Part shown: in pieces, positions 19,199 through 28,406 of the stretch
Position numbering within the stretch: position 1 is the first letter of the stretch
How the letters are laid out: each line of letters begins with the position of its first letter
Assembly: GCA_905221605.1 (NCBI GenBank)
Contig: CAJNDS010000314.1
Coordinates: 104,801-168,800, forward strand
Direction of reading: 5' to 3'
From: Symbiodinium natans
Lineage: Eukaryota; Sar; Dinophyceae; Suessiales; Symbiodiniaceae
Length of the DNA: 64,000 bases
The notes under the pieces: model-generated
Database searches by the model: none
What the model was told of the DNA's origin: nothing
What the model saw: the letters and a program-made list of their open reading frames with translations, nothing else
Made by a program: the position numbers and the translations under genes

Positions 19199-19412
19199 GT
19201 ACTAGAAGGTTCGTGGGAAGTTTGAGGTAGGGTTGTAAGTGCCCTAAATAAGGTTATAGCCAGTTGTACTTATAGCTACCTTCCCTTAAACCCTAGACCC
19301 TAAACCCTAGACCCTAAACCCTAAACCCTAAACCCTAAACCCTAAACCCGAAACCCTAAACCCTAAACCCTAAACCCTAAACCCTAATCCCTACACATGA
19401 ACCTGCAAGTAT
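19199..19412 (+). mobile_element. Family A element A2 with internal telomeric array
   Basis: Left arm ACTAGAAGGTTCGTGGG and right arm CACATGAACCTGCAAGTAT form the family A ends. About 15 CCCTAAA units (19283-19393) sit inside the right arm, enlarging the element to 214 bp. Confidence 0.85.
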
Positions 19413-19419
19413 GCTGCAG

Positions 19420-19479
19420 GAGATGCGAGTTTCGAAGGCAACGAACTCTACGAAGCTTGGATCTGCTGTGATGGCCCCA
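19420..19479 (+). CDS. Candidate exon EMRVSKATNSTKLGSAVMAP
   Basis: Begins after a GCTGCAG acceptor right next to element A2 and ends at the following TTTAGGG array. Unidentified. Confidence 0.45.
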
Positions 19480-19486
19480 GAACCCT

Positions 19487-19557
19487 TTTAGGGTTTAGGG
19501 TTTGGGGTTTGGGGTTTAGGGTTTAGGGTTTAGGGTTTAGGGTTTAGGGTTTTAGGG
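19487..19557 (+). repeat. Telomeric array TTTAGGG
   Basis: About ten units with two TTTGGGG variants. Confidence 0.95.
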
Positions 19558-19574
19558 TGTTTCAATGCAAACCA

Positions 19575-19710
19575 AACGATGGATTCACAGCGAGTTTCAT
19601 GCCTGGAAGTTGCTAAAGCTGCGCTCGACGAAGAGAGGTGGGCGGCAGGAAACAGAACACCGCTCTCTTTTAGAGTCCCCAATGAAGGACTCCATTGAGG
19701 GGAGTTGAGT
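19575..19710 (+). CDS. Possible exon, frame uncertain
   Basis: One plus-strand frame reads CLEVAKAALDEERWAAGNRT, typical coding composition. It has no start codon and unclear borders. A G15 run follows at 19732. Confidence 0.3.
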
Positions 19711-19837
19711 CTGTTGAGCTGAATACGCGTGGGGGGGGGGGGGGGGTAGAGGATAAGGTTGTTTGAAAGTGCGGTTGAGGCTCGGAAGTGCAAGCAAGTT
19801 GGCATCCCTGGCCCGCAAACATTGAAACAACCCTAGT

Positions 19838-19882
19838 AAGGGGGTTTAGGGTTTAGGGTTTAGGGTTTAGGGTTTAGGGTTG
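19838..19882 (+). repeat. Telomeric array TTTAGGG
   Basis: Six units. Confidence 0.95.
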
Positions 19883-20028
19883 GAGCATCTTGGGGCACCC
19901 CAGGTAACAAGACCCAGAAGCCCAAAACCCGCAACTTGCCTCGGGAAGGGACGAGTGTCCGACTGAGATTATGAGCAAGTTTGTGGACGTCGCGGGCAAC
20001 AATTTGAAGCGAACAGCTCCGAGCTCAG

Positions 20029-20190
20029 TTTCTAGGGTTTGAAGGGTTTGGGTTTCACAGGTTTTAGGGTTTATAGGCTAGGTTTTAGGGTCTGCAGGCT
20101 TAGGCTTTATGGGGTTCAGGCTATTATAGGTTTTAGGCTTTTGTGGGTTGAAGGTTTAGAGGGTTTAGGGTTTAGGGTTTAGGGTTTCTT
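20029..20190 (+). repeat. Degenerate TTTAGG-type repeat
   Basis: Loose words GGTTTTAGGGT, AGGCTTATGGG and GGTTTAGAGGG, ending in three clean TTTAGGG units directly before an exon. Confidence 0.8.
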
Positions 20191-20201
20191 GCCACTTCCA
20201 G

Positions 20202-20312
20202 ATATGTAAGACCAAACATCGCATCGAAGGTCAAGCTTGAGTTTCAAGGGGCCACGACGGCCACCATTGCCATGGAAGCCATCGAGAAGGTGGACCCCAG
20301 ACGTTTCCTGGA
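20202..20312 (+). CDS. Candidate exon YVRPNIASKVKLEFQGATTA
   Basis: Follows a CACTTCCAG acceptor and continues TIAMEAIEKVDPRRFLE up to the next CCCTAAA array. Strong coding character (charged, no low complexity), phase 1 at the left. Family not recognised. Probably one gene with the exon at 20736. Confidence 0.6.
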
Positions 20313-20315
20313 ACC

Positions 20316-20438
20316 CTAAACAAACCCTAAACCCTAAACCCTAAACCCGAAACCCTAAACCCTAAACCCTAAACCCTAAACCCTAAAACCCTAAACCCTA
20401 AACCCTAAACCCTAAACCCTAAACCCTAAACCCTAAAC
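20316..20438 (-). repeat. Telomeric array CCCTAAA
   Basis: About 17 units, opposite in orientation to the array on the other side of the exon. Confidence 0.97.
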
Positions 20439-20580
20439 CACATTGCTTGAGCAATCAGTCGCGATGCGCGCCACTAACAAGGTATCTTGTTTGCTTCATG
20501 TCCATGTCGGCACTTGGCTGCTGTGCCCAAAGGCCTTCAAACCCAAACCTTCCTAAACTTGCATTAAACCTTGTTCCCAG

Positions 20581-20681
20581 AGAGCCCAATACCCCTTAAA
20601 TAAGGAATGTACCATAAATCATATTAAGAACCCCTACATGATTCAAGGTATATTCCTTATTTAAGGGTATTGGGATCTTTG
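20581..20681 (+). mobile_element. Family C inverted-repeat element C1
   Basis: AGAGCCCAATACCCCTTAAA at the left pairs with TTAAGGGTATTGGGATCTTT at the right. Inner arms TAAGGAATGTACC and GGTATATTCCTTA. Confidence 0.92.
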
Positions 20682-20735
20682 CGTACTCGTACCACCCTAA
20701 CTTTACTAGTGGATTTCATTGTTTTCATTGTACAG

Positions 20736-20820
20736 GCGCAGCACAAAGCCCACCGTCAGTTTACCTGGACCGTGCGGAAGGCCAGCTTTTTGCAGGAGTA
20801 CCGCGCATTCGGGGACATGG
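20736..20820 (+). CDS. Candidate exon AQHKAHRQFTWTVRKASFLQ
   Basis: Reads 28 codons after a TGTACAG acceptor, continuing EYRAFGDM, and ends at ATGG|GTTTAGGG. The donor GT is the first base pair of the telomeric array itself. The upstream intron holds element C1. Confidence 0.6.
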
Positions 20821-20870
20821 GTTTAGGGTTGAGGGTTTAGGGTTGAGGGTTTAGGGTTTAGGGTTTAGGG
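20819..20870 (+). repeat. Telomeric array TTTAGGG/TTGAGGG
   Basis: Seven units with alternating TTGAGGG. It starts exactly at the donor of the previous exon. Confidence 0.92.
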
Positions 20871-21009
20871 TGTTTTGGGGACAGCAATCACAAGTCTCGT
20901 AAGCAGGCTGATCGGAAGAATTCCGGGTTCGGGGAGCAGTCGTGACCACAATGTCACGACACCTCGTTCAACCTCAATTCGCAAATGCGCGTTGCGCAAG
21001 CCGAGGACT

Positions 21010-21121
21010 ACTACCTGGAGGTTCATGGGTAGTTATAAATGGGGTTGTAAGTACCCTAAGTAAGGTTATAAGTATAGTTACCCTACTTATAACCCTACAT
21101 ATAACTACCCGGTTCAAGTAG
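21010..21121 (+). mobile_element. Family A element A3
   Basis: CTACCTGGAGGTTCATGGG at the left. The right end has lost part of the arm (CCGGTTCAAGTAG). The inner halves ACCCTAAGTAAGGTTATAAG and TTACCCTACTTATAACC pair. Confidence 0.88.
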
Positions 21122-21160
21122 AGAGGCGTGGAAAGGCCCGCACACCCGCTGTAGGGATCT

Positions 21161-21439
21161 TTGCTCGGGATTGGATCGCATCATGGCATGGCTCCTCATC
21201 TGCTCCTCCATCATGCAAGCAAGGTGTACAAGCCCGCCGAAGAAGGCGGGACGGGCCGGGACGGGCCGGACAAAGTGTCTGGGCTGCCGGACTTAGAGGA
21301 CGCGCCTTACGAGATTGCATCTTTGCAGCTTCTGTTTGACCTGAAGGCGGCATCAGCACCGTCATGCATGTCGCGACCGGGCTGCAATGGTGCCAGCCAT
21401 TCATTTCATGACACGGCCTGTGTGGTTTATTTGGTGTAG
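21161..21439 (+). CDS. Candidate terminal exon (SGLPDLEDAPYEIASLQLLF)
   Basis: An open frame ending at TAG 21439; the middle part looks truly coding. The 5' border is not resolved. It may close the gene whose exons lie at 20202 and 20736. No domain recognised. Confidence 0.4.
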   Translation: MLGIGSHHGMAPHLLLHHASKVYKPAEEGGTGRDGPDKVSGLPDLEDAPYEIASLQLLFDLKAASAPSCMSRPGCNGASHSFHDTACVVYLV

Positions 21440-21577
21440 CCAGCGTTGACCGCTGTCCGGCGAACCTGGCAGAGAGCCACTTTAGACTTTATGTGTACTA
21501 GGTAGACCCTGGGGAAGTTTCATATTTGCCTTATGGGGTTTAGGAGGATCAAGTATAGTAGGAGTATTCTTTAGAGG

Positions 21578-21591
21578 GCCTTACGGGCCAT
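21578..21591 (+). repeat. LINE target-site duplication, left copy
   Basis: GCCTTACGGGCCAT, identical to 26444-26457. Confidence 0.92.
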
Positions 21592-24500
21592 TTTTTGCAT
21601 TGCATTGCATCCACTTAGCGAGGTCCGATCGTCAGTCGTAGGACAAGAGGGGAACATCGCTGCAGTGTACACCACAGTCAGAGACTGCGCACGTCAGCTG
21701 GGCTGGCGCGAACTCAATCACGGGAATCAAGCATCAAGCAAAATTGCCAATCCTGCGACCCCTAAGTTTGGAAGGGGGATTGGCCCTAAGGGGAGAGTCC
21801 CTTACATGGGCACTGCTTCTGCAGATGCCAAAATGCACGGGAACATCGGCACAGTGTTCAGTCATGCTGCGGTTTCAGCAGGCTTGTCACGGCGCGTCAA
21901 GCTGCGAACAATTGGGCCAGGCGGCGCCGCGTCTTTGGATTCCGCCTTGAGCGAGACCAAAGATTGCTGCATCCAGGCGAAAGCCTCTGCCCACTCATCG
22001 CTGGCGGATTGCTGCGGGCGCAGCTTGAGGAGTGTTCTGCCATCCTTGATCACCTTGACATATGCAAGCTGAATGCTATTGTGCATGTCAGTGAGACCAG
22101 TCATGGCGTCGTGCATGGCTGTGAACTTGGGCATGGCTTGACGACGATCCGGATCCTCCAACAACCACTTGGCCAGACCCGCGCCGACTGTGAGACGGGC
22201 AGGGCCTTGCGGATGTGGCTGGCCTTGTGGAGGAAGATGCTGCTTCCACTGGTTCATGTGGCTCATGAGCAAAGTGGCGAGCTCGCTCTCCTGCTCGAAA
22301 ATCCAGGTGCGGGTGCTCCAAGCCTCCATCTCCCGAATGCTGTGGTCGTGGCTGACAACGAGTTGACACACCTTGTCCAGCTTCAAGCTGAGTTCCTTCA
22401 CTTGCTGCTCGAGAGGATTCAGACCTGCTGCCCGCGGCCCGTCCGAACGTGTGCGCTTGGGAGGCCGTGTTGATGGGCTCGTCACCGCTGGCAGCTGCAG
22501 GAAGTCCATGCTCGGCATGGCGCGCGAAGAACTCAGCAATGGAGCGCTGGTTGACAGCCGGCGCAGCAGGGGGGCGCTGCGCTGGAGCTCGAGCCTGGGC
22601 TGCGATCCGTTGGCCGGCAAGAGCACCAGCATGTCCATGATTGTTGACAAGCGCGCAGCTGAAAACCGGAACTGGTGCTGCAGCGTCTGCAGGCACAGGA
22701 ACTGGCGGCGCAGCAACCGCAGGCACTGCAGCAGGCTCATCGTCTCCAGAAGCGTTGGCATCGGCTTGCAGCACGGCCACATCAGCAGCAGCGCTGGCAG
22801 CTTGGGGGGAGCATACTGTGCGGAGTCGACGCAAGGCATCAGCTGAGACTTGCAGAAAACTAGTTTGCCAGTTACCGGAAAAACCAGAAAAACCAACAAG
22901 TACTGACTGCAGATCACGGAACAGCAGATGCAGGAAACGAGGAGCATGTTGCGAAGGGGCACCTGTGCCAGGTGTGAGTGTGTCGTGGAGCTTGTTGCTC
23001 ACGCCGAAAAGGGCAGCCAGCTCAAGGCGGGTTTGTCCTTCTTGCTCGCGCAGGAGAGCTTTGCGCAACCACAAGAGTCTGCGAACACGTAGTTCTGAAG
23101 CAACGGTGGCCAAGTTAGCTCGACGGCGCAAGCTTTCAAGGGTGACGGAGCGGTGTTGAGGGTCACCAGCGACTGCACCGTAGCCCTGTCGCCCAAAACG
23201 TCTTCGAAGAAGCAGCCCGCGAGCTCTCTCAAGCGCCTGCTCATCAACACTGCTGAGCGGGCGCACTTCCAGCGCTGAAAGCAGAGCCTCATTCACCACA
23301 GCCTTGAAGACAAGAACCTTCCGAGGCAGAGGCACTTGACTGCGCTTAAAGAAACGGGCAAATCGGGCAAAACCAGCTTTTGCAGACGCCGCACGCTTGC
23401 GTATTTCGGCGCTGAGGGAACCAGTCGCATGGAGCTGCGCGCCAAGGTACTTCACCACAAGCTTGGGCGGGTAGCAGGGCCAGTGCCCAGCATGAGCATC
23501 GCGCGCTGCCTTATAAGCGCCCTTGCCACTGAAGGACAAAAGTGTTTCGCCCTTTCTCTCGTTCAGCTGGAGATTCCGAGGCCGCAGGACGCCCTCAAGC
23601 GAGGCCAGGTTCTGTTGCGCAGTGGTGGCAAGCTTGTGGAGGTCGCGCCCAGGTACAATGCGGATGAGATCATCAGCATAAGCTGCGATGCCCAGAAAAA
23701 GCTGCTGGCCCGCATAGTCAACCAGGAACTCGCTCTCGTCAGCAGTGAGGGCCTGTTCCCACTCAAGGACACAAGAATCGTATGCAATGCGGAAAATGCG
23801 TGGCCCGGTGCCCCCTCCTTGAAGCACGCCAGACTGCAACTTGACCTGCAAGAGACCCCCACGTTGCAGCGGCAGCCGTATTCGCAGCCTGCGGTGTAAG
23901 TCAAGCAAGAGTTGTTCAGCTGCAGGCTGAAGGCGCGTGTCAAGCACAGCTTGCTCAATGCTGGGCAGGTTCAGGGTGTCAAAAGCCTTCGTGAGGTCAA
24001 ACAAGATGGCAGCCGTGTGCAGTTTGTTGAAGCGAAGACGATCAAGCCAGGCCTCAACATGCAAGATGGCATCTCGTCGAGAGCGACCAGCGGCATACCC
24101 ATACTGATGTGCAGCAGGGTGGTCTGGGGTGGCATTCCAGAGAGCCTTGTAGAACATCTTACCACCAGGATCCAGCAAATTGATGATGCGCTGGCCGCCG
24201 GGGCCAGGGCTGCCGCCTTTTTTGGGGATGGCGCACCCAAAACCATCGCACCAAGCTTGAGGATTGTAGCCGAGAGTTTGCGCCGCTTCAAAGAACCTGA
24301 CGGCTTCTGTCGCAGTCCAGGTGGGCTGTTCTGCAGCGACTTGTCCTGTCTGCATGATCAGGCACCAAAGCTCTGCAGGCAATGAGCCTTCAGGCGTGGC
24401 ACGGCACCGAGGTTGCGCCCGAGCAGCTGTCAGCAGCTGTTGTCGGCCCAGCTCACCACGCAGTAGGGGCACCTGAAGCTGAGCAGAGGTGTCTGCAGCT

Positions 24501-26443
24501 GTCTGGACAACAGCGCCATTGTGCCGCGTCGCGCCCCAAATGTCTTTCATGTGCTTCTCCCACTGCTGTTCGGTAATCAATTTCGCAGCTGGCACAGCGC
24601 GGTCAATGATCCTGCTGCGACCGTGACCGGCGAGCTGACGGCTTGTGGCCCATGCCTCCCGAGTGTCATGAAAGTCTATGGCCTGTTGCAATCTCGCCTC
24701 GAGACGAGACTCCCACTGCTTGTTGTCGTGCTTCACTGCAGCCTTGCAGGCCCTGTCACAACGCGAGTGACTGGCAAAAAACCGAATGGCAGCGAAGAAC
24801 CAACGTAGAACATCTCGGCGACGCACATTGATCCACCCATGCATGTGCTGAAGGAGGGTGTCCTGGGCTGCGCGTCTTTGCTGTAGGAGGTCAAACGTGG
24901 CAGGCAGTATCTTGGACGAGCGCTGCACAGGCCGCATAGCAAAATGCTGCACAGCAACCTTGTGAATGACCGCCGTGACACTCTGCCAGTACGCTTCAAC
25001 TCCGCTAGGGGTGCTGAAATCAGTGTGCTGAGCAGCAATGGGCCCCCAGGCAGCCTGAGCATCATGCAAGAAATTATTCGCAACCTCAGGGTCGTCCAAG
25101 GCAACCTGTAGCGCGTGCTGGTTCCAGCGAGTTCGCGGCTGGTGACTGGAGCTGTGAAGCTGCCAAGGTCTCAGAAGTTGCACGGTGGCTTCAACTGGCC
25201 AGTGATCGCGCACAAGCGACAGCTGCCAGCGCCTGCCAAGCACTTGATTCACACGGCACTGCCGAATGCGTGTCTTGTACGCCTGCGGGATGGCGATGAA
25301 GTCAATGCAGTGCGCATGCCGTCCATCCGGCGTCCACGAGGTTGGCGCCCAACCAGTCACAGTGTTGGAGAGCAGAAGGCCAGCGGATTCACAGGCATGG
25401 ACTAACGAGAAGCCGTTGTTGTTGGTGACCTGCTCGCCAAACCTGCCCACAGCCGGGCTTCGCGTGTCAGTGCCAACGTGCCCATTGAAGTCGCCCAGAA
25501 GCCACACACGTGTCCGGCGAGGAACAGCATGTGTGATTTCAAGAACCGCTTGGAAAAAAGTCTGCCGATCAGCGTCGGGGGCAGCTTCTTGCGGGCCATA
25601 GGCCGTTATGAAAAGATCGTCAAGCTCCTGACCCGGGGTCCGGCTAACAAGTCGGATGCCTCCAAGCCGACCTTTCAGCCCATGTGGTGGATCAAAGCGT
25701 GTGTGGACAACAGCACGCGAGTACAGTGTATGACTGATGAGAAGCTGAACACCAAGCATGTTGTTGCTCGCAGGCCGTCCCCAAGAGAAACAGCGAAAAA
25801 GCGGCTGGCCCGAGATCCCATGAACTGTCCATTCACCTCGAGGATCGTCAGACTTCCACCGGGTGCCCTGCAGAGCTGCAACCGACACACTAACCGCATC
25901 CATATCCGTGGCCAACTCCTGAAGCCGAGAACTGCCCTTCCCCAGCGATTGGCAGTTGAAAGTCAGAAGTTTGAGCAAGGGCACGTCTGAAGAGCGACGA
26001 GGCGCTGAAACAGTCTGTGTTCTCGTGGGTCTGTCCAGATGAACTGCCCCGTCTTGACGGCGCAAGTGGAAATGTGAATCCCTTTCAAACCACCAATGCC
26101 GTCGAGCATTAATCTGGTGACGAACGTGTGCAATGTCCTGTGCAGAAAAGAAAGCAGTCAGTCGATCAGCCGTGCTGAGCAAATGTCCCCTGTACCAAGC
26201 CCAGCCTTGCAAGAAGAACAGTCGCAAAGTGCGCATAATGCTTCGCTTGACAGTGGCCGGTGCACGGGAGTTCCCGTCTGTGTGACTGCGTACTTGCATC
26301 TGGACGGTCCAGGCTGAGCCCGTGCGCTCAGCCAACCCTCGCCCCAAGGATTAACTGCCGTGTGTCCATTGCATGCTCCCCTGCGGATTTGGGACCGCAG
26401 CTCCCGTACACTACATCCTGGCAGTTTGAGTGGAGAGGGGCTT
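21592..26443 (-). mobile_element. Full-length LINE retrotransposon
   Basis: A 4.85-kb insertion flanked by a 14-bp target-site duplication. Read on the minus strand it has a short 5' UTR (about 95 nt), one long ORF with endonuclease and reverse transcriptase, a 3' UTR of about 270 nt and a tail of three TGCAA units plus A (21592-21610) in place of poly(A). The intact duplication and nearly intact ORF suggest a fairly recent insertion. Confidence 0.93.
21862..26347 (-). CDS. LINE ORF2: APE endonuclease, reverse transcriptase, PIP box
   Basis: The frame opens at 26347 (first ATG about 16 codons in) and is unbroken for some 1290 codons. The N-terminal third is an APE-type endonuclease: LLTFNCQS, LLGDFNGHVG, HCIDFIAIP and RDHWP carry the expected N, D/N, D and H residues. 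The usual catalytic Glu of LQE-R reads LQGTRW. The reverse transcriptase has FDLTKAFDTL and AAYADDL, its two Asp motifs. The C-terminal region contains QRSIAEFF (22526-22549), a match to the PCNA-binding PIP box. Just beyond GDEP, near 22475, the sensible frame moves by +1 into STRPPKRTRSDG and a coiled-coil tail that stops at 21862. The apparent frameshift may be a recent mutation or a sequencing error. The protein would nick DNA and copy the element RNA in the nucleus. Confidence 0.92.
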
Positions 26444-26457
26444 GCCTTACGGGCCAT
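26444..26457 (+). repeat. LINE target-site duplication, right copy
   Basis: GCCTTACGGGCCAT, identical to 21578-21591. Confidence 0.92.
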
Positions 26458-26477
26458 CCTAGTAAACTATACTGCAA

Positions 26478-26577
26478 AACCCTAAACCCTAAACCCTAAA
26501 CCCTAAACCCTAAACCCTAAACCCTAAACCCTAAACCCTAAACCCTAAACCCTAAACCCTAAACCCTAAACCCTAAA
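26478..26577 (-). repeat. Telomeric array CCCTAAA
   Basis: About 14 perfect units, 20 bp beyond the LINE insertion site. Confidence 0.97.
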
Positions 26578-26674
26578 GAAGAAGCACCATGATGCTCGCA
26601 TCCCCTCCCCGCAGCTGTGGCCGGAACATCGGGGTCTCTGCATGTCTCTGCAACTCTGCCCTCCCAGCAGCAAG

Positions 26675-26735
26675 GGTTTAGGGTTTAGGGTTTAGGGTTA
26701 AGGGTTAAGGGTTAAGGGTTTAGGGTTAGGGCCTA
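26675..26735 (+). repeat. Telomere-like array TTTAGGG/TTAAGGG
   Basis: Four TTTAGGG and three TTAAGGG units in separate blocks. Confidence 0.92.
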
Positions 26736-26865
26736 GGAAGAGGGGGCAGTTGTTGCAGCTCTAAGGCTAGTCACATGGGCCCTGAATATGGTCCCTTAGA
26801 GGGTTCTGATGTCTGTGCTCTTAATTTGAAAAGGGTACATCAGGGGTATCTACGGGGCTACCCGA

Positions 26866-26930
26866 AACCCTAGCCCTAAACCCTAAACCCTAAACCCTAA
26901 ACCTTAAACCCTAAACCCTAAACCCTAAGA
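26866..26930 (-). repeat. Telomeric array CCCTAAA
   Basis: About nine units with one CCTTAAA variant. Confidence 0.95.
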
Positions 26931-26939
26931 ACAGCTGAG

Positions 26940-27002
26940 GTTGCAGCCTGAGCCCGTTGGCAAATTCGGTGGCACGCTGGGTCGCGGAGCAGGATACTTC
27001 AG
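26940..27002 (+). CDS. Candidate exon LQPEPVGKFGGTLGRGAGYF
   Basis: Lies between GCTGAG and TTCAG|GCTTCC (GC-type donor), after a telomeric array and before element A4. Unidentified. Confidence 0.5.
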
Positions 27003-27022
27003 GCTTCCTAGGGTAGGAACAA

Positions 27023-27143
27023 TACTTGGAGGTTTATGGGTAGATGCAAGTAGGGTTCTGAGAAGGGTAAAAAAGAACTCTACTTGTAACCTTGCTTAGG
27101 GCTCTTATTACCCTACCTTTGACCACCCATGAACCTCCAAGTA
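27023..27143 (+). mobile_element. Family A element A4
   Basis: TACTTGGAGGTTTATGGGTA at the left pairs with CACCCATGAACCTCCAAGTA at the right. Confidence 0.9.
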
Positions 27144-27151
27144 CGACTATT

Positions 27152-27192
27152 CCTAAACCGTAAACCGTAAACCCTAAACCCTAAACCCTAAA
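27152..27192 (-). repeat. Telomere-like array CCGTAAA/CCCTAAA
   Basis: About six units. The first and last carry CCGTAAA. Confidence 0.88.
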
Positions 27193-27214
27193 CCGTGTGT
27201 GAGATGTGGTAAGA

Positions 27215-27289
27215 ATGGCTCCGCGGATCCAGCCAAAAGCGCCTGCCGGAGCTCCCCGACGCTTCGGGGAGTTGATTTCAGAGAGATAG
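27215..27289 (+). CDS. Possible small exon MAPRIQPKAPAGAPRRFGEL
   Basis: ATG 27215 opens 24 codons to TAG. It could be a first exon with a donor inside. Weak. Confidence 0.25.
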   Translation: MAPRIQPKAPAGAPRRFGELISER

Positions 27290-27295
27290 GCGAGA

Positions 27296-27720
27296 GCTTA
27301 CGAAAATAGGGGACTTTTAGGGCTTTTAAGGGTTTAGGGTTTGGGGTTCAGGGTTTAGGGTTTAGGGTTTAGGGTTTAGGGTGTTTACGAAAATAAGGGA
27401 CCCTTAATATAGACCCCCAAGTAGTAGGATCCGCTCATAATTGTAAACGCTTGCGCGCGCCGCCTCGACAGCCGGGCCGGCCCACGGGCAGGAAAGGAGG
27501 AAAGAGGGTTTCTGGGCAGGGTCTCAGGAAGCGGGGATAGGGTTTTGGTGGGGAGGGAGGGTCCCAGGCAGGTCCCAGGGGGGGGGTCCCAGGGGGGGGG
27601 TCCCAGGGCGGGGGATCCCAGGAAGGGGTCTCGGGTGCGCAAAAAGTCCCTGCTTCTCGGCAGGAAGCCGAGGCGAACAAGGACCCCAATAAGGTATCCC
27701 GAAGATCGTAAACCCCCAAA
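27296..27720 (-). mobile_element. Family D element D1, split by telomeric DNA and a G-rich insert
   Basis: The left terminus TTACGAAAATAGGGGAC appears twice (27300 and 27388), separated by a TTTAGGG array (27333-27384). The right part AAGGACCCCAATAAGGTA and CGTAAACCCCCAAAT lies at 27672-27720. Between them is a 230-bp insert (27440-27670) with four GGTCCCAGG-type tandem units. Confidence 0.7.
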
Positions 27721-28200
27721 TGAGAGGTGAAGAACCCATGTTTGCCCTTCAGAGTGGACGAGAAGCCCTAGAAGCCCTTATGCGTTTGCATGTCGTCTGA
27801 TGCCGCCTCCGTGTACTCCTAGGTGTAGGAGACTTAACACCAGCTTTCTGAAGTTCAAGCACTGCCTATGCCCGCAGCTATTGACAGTTGAGAGCCTGCT
27901 TTGCGGCCGAAGATGCGTTGTGCAATGTCTTACTCATTACTCGCAGCATGAGGCAGGCATGAGTAAGTCTAGGCAGAGAACTAGTCCTGATCGAGTCATA
28001 TCGTCATGGATTCCGGTGGTTTCCAAGGTAATGTGAATTAGTCAGCTTCTGACTTCCGCATCCTGAGCCTTTGCAGAACCCGTGAAGTGACAAGGCACCC
28101 TGCAACAGATATGCTGCACTTGCCGGGCCTCAGTACGCATCAGCCGGGCTCTGGCCGGGGCTTCCAACTCCTTGCTATCCCCGACATGCATAGACAGTCT
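27721..28200. other. No confident gene
   Basis: Unique DNA. A possible exon reading MLHLPGLSTHQPGSGRGFQL lies near 28110-28200 but has no clear borders. Confidence 0.35.
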
Positions 28201-28242
28201 AGGGTCTAGGGTTTAGGGTTTATAGGGTTTAGGGTTTTAGGG
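28200..28242 (+). repeat. Telomere-like array (short, degenerate)
   Basis: TCTAGGG, TTTAGGG, TTTATAGGG and TTTTAGGG words. Confidence 0.85.
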
Positions 28243-28406
28243 TGCCCGTTCTAATCTGTTGTCAGGCTTCTCGGCAGCTTCGATGAAGACTGCCAAATAC
28301 CGGTCGCCGAAAGGCACGCACATCAATACCATCGCAAGGGGAGTCTTTTACTTTCTGAAAGCTTCCTAAGCCGAGACAGCTGAGACAGGAACTGCAAGCT
28401 GCGAAG

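Noticed and set aside
22999-25990. Plus-strand ORFs across the LINE
   Set aside because: Antisense of the endonuclease and reverse-transcriptase ORF.
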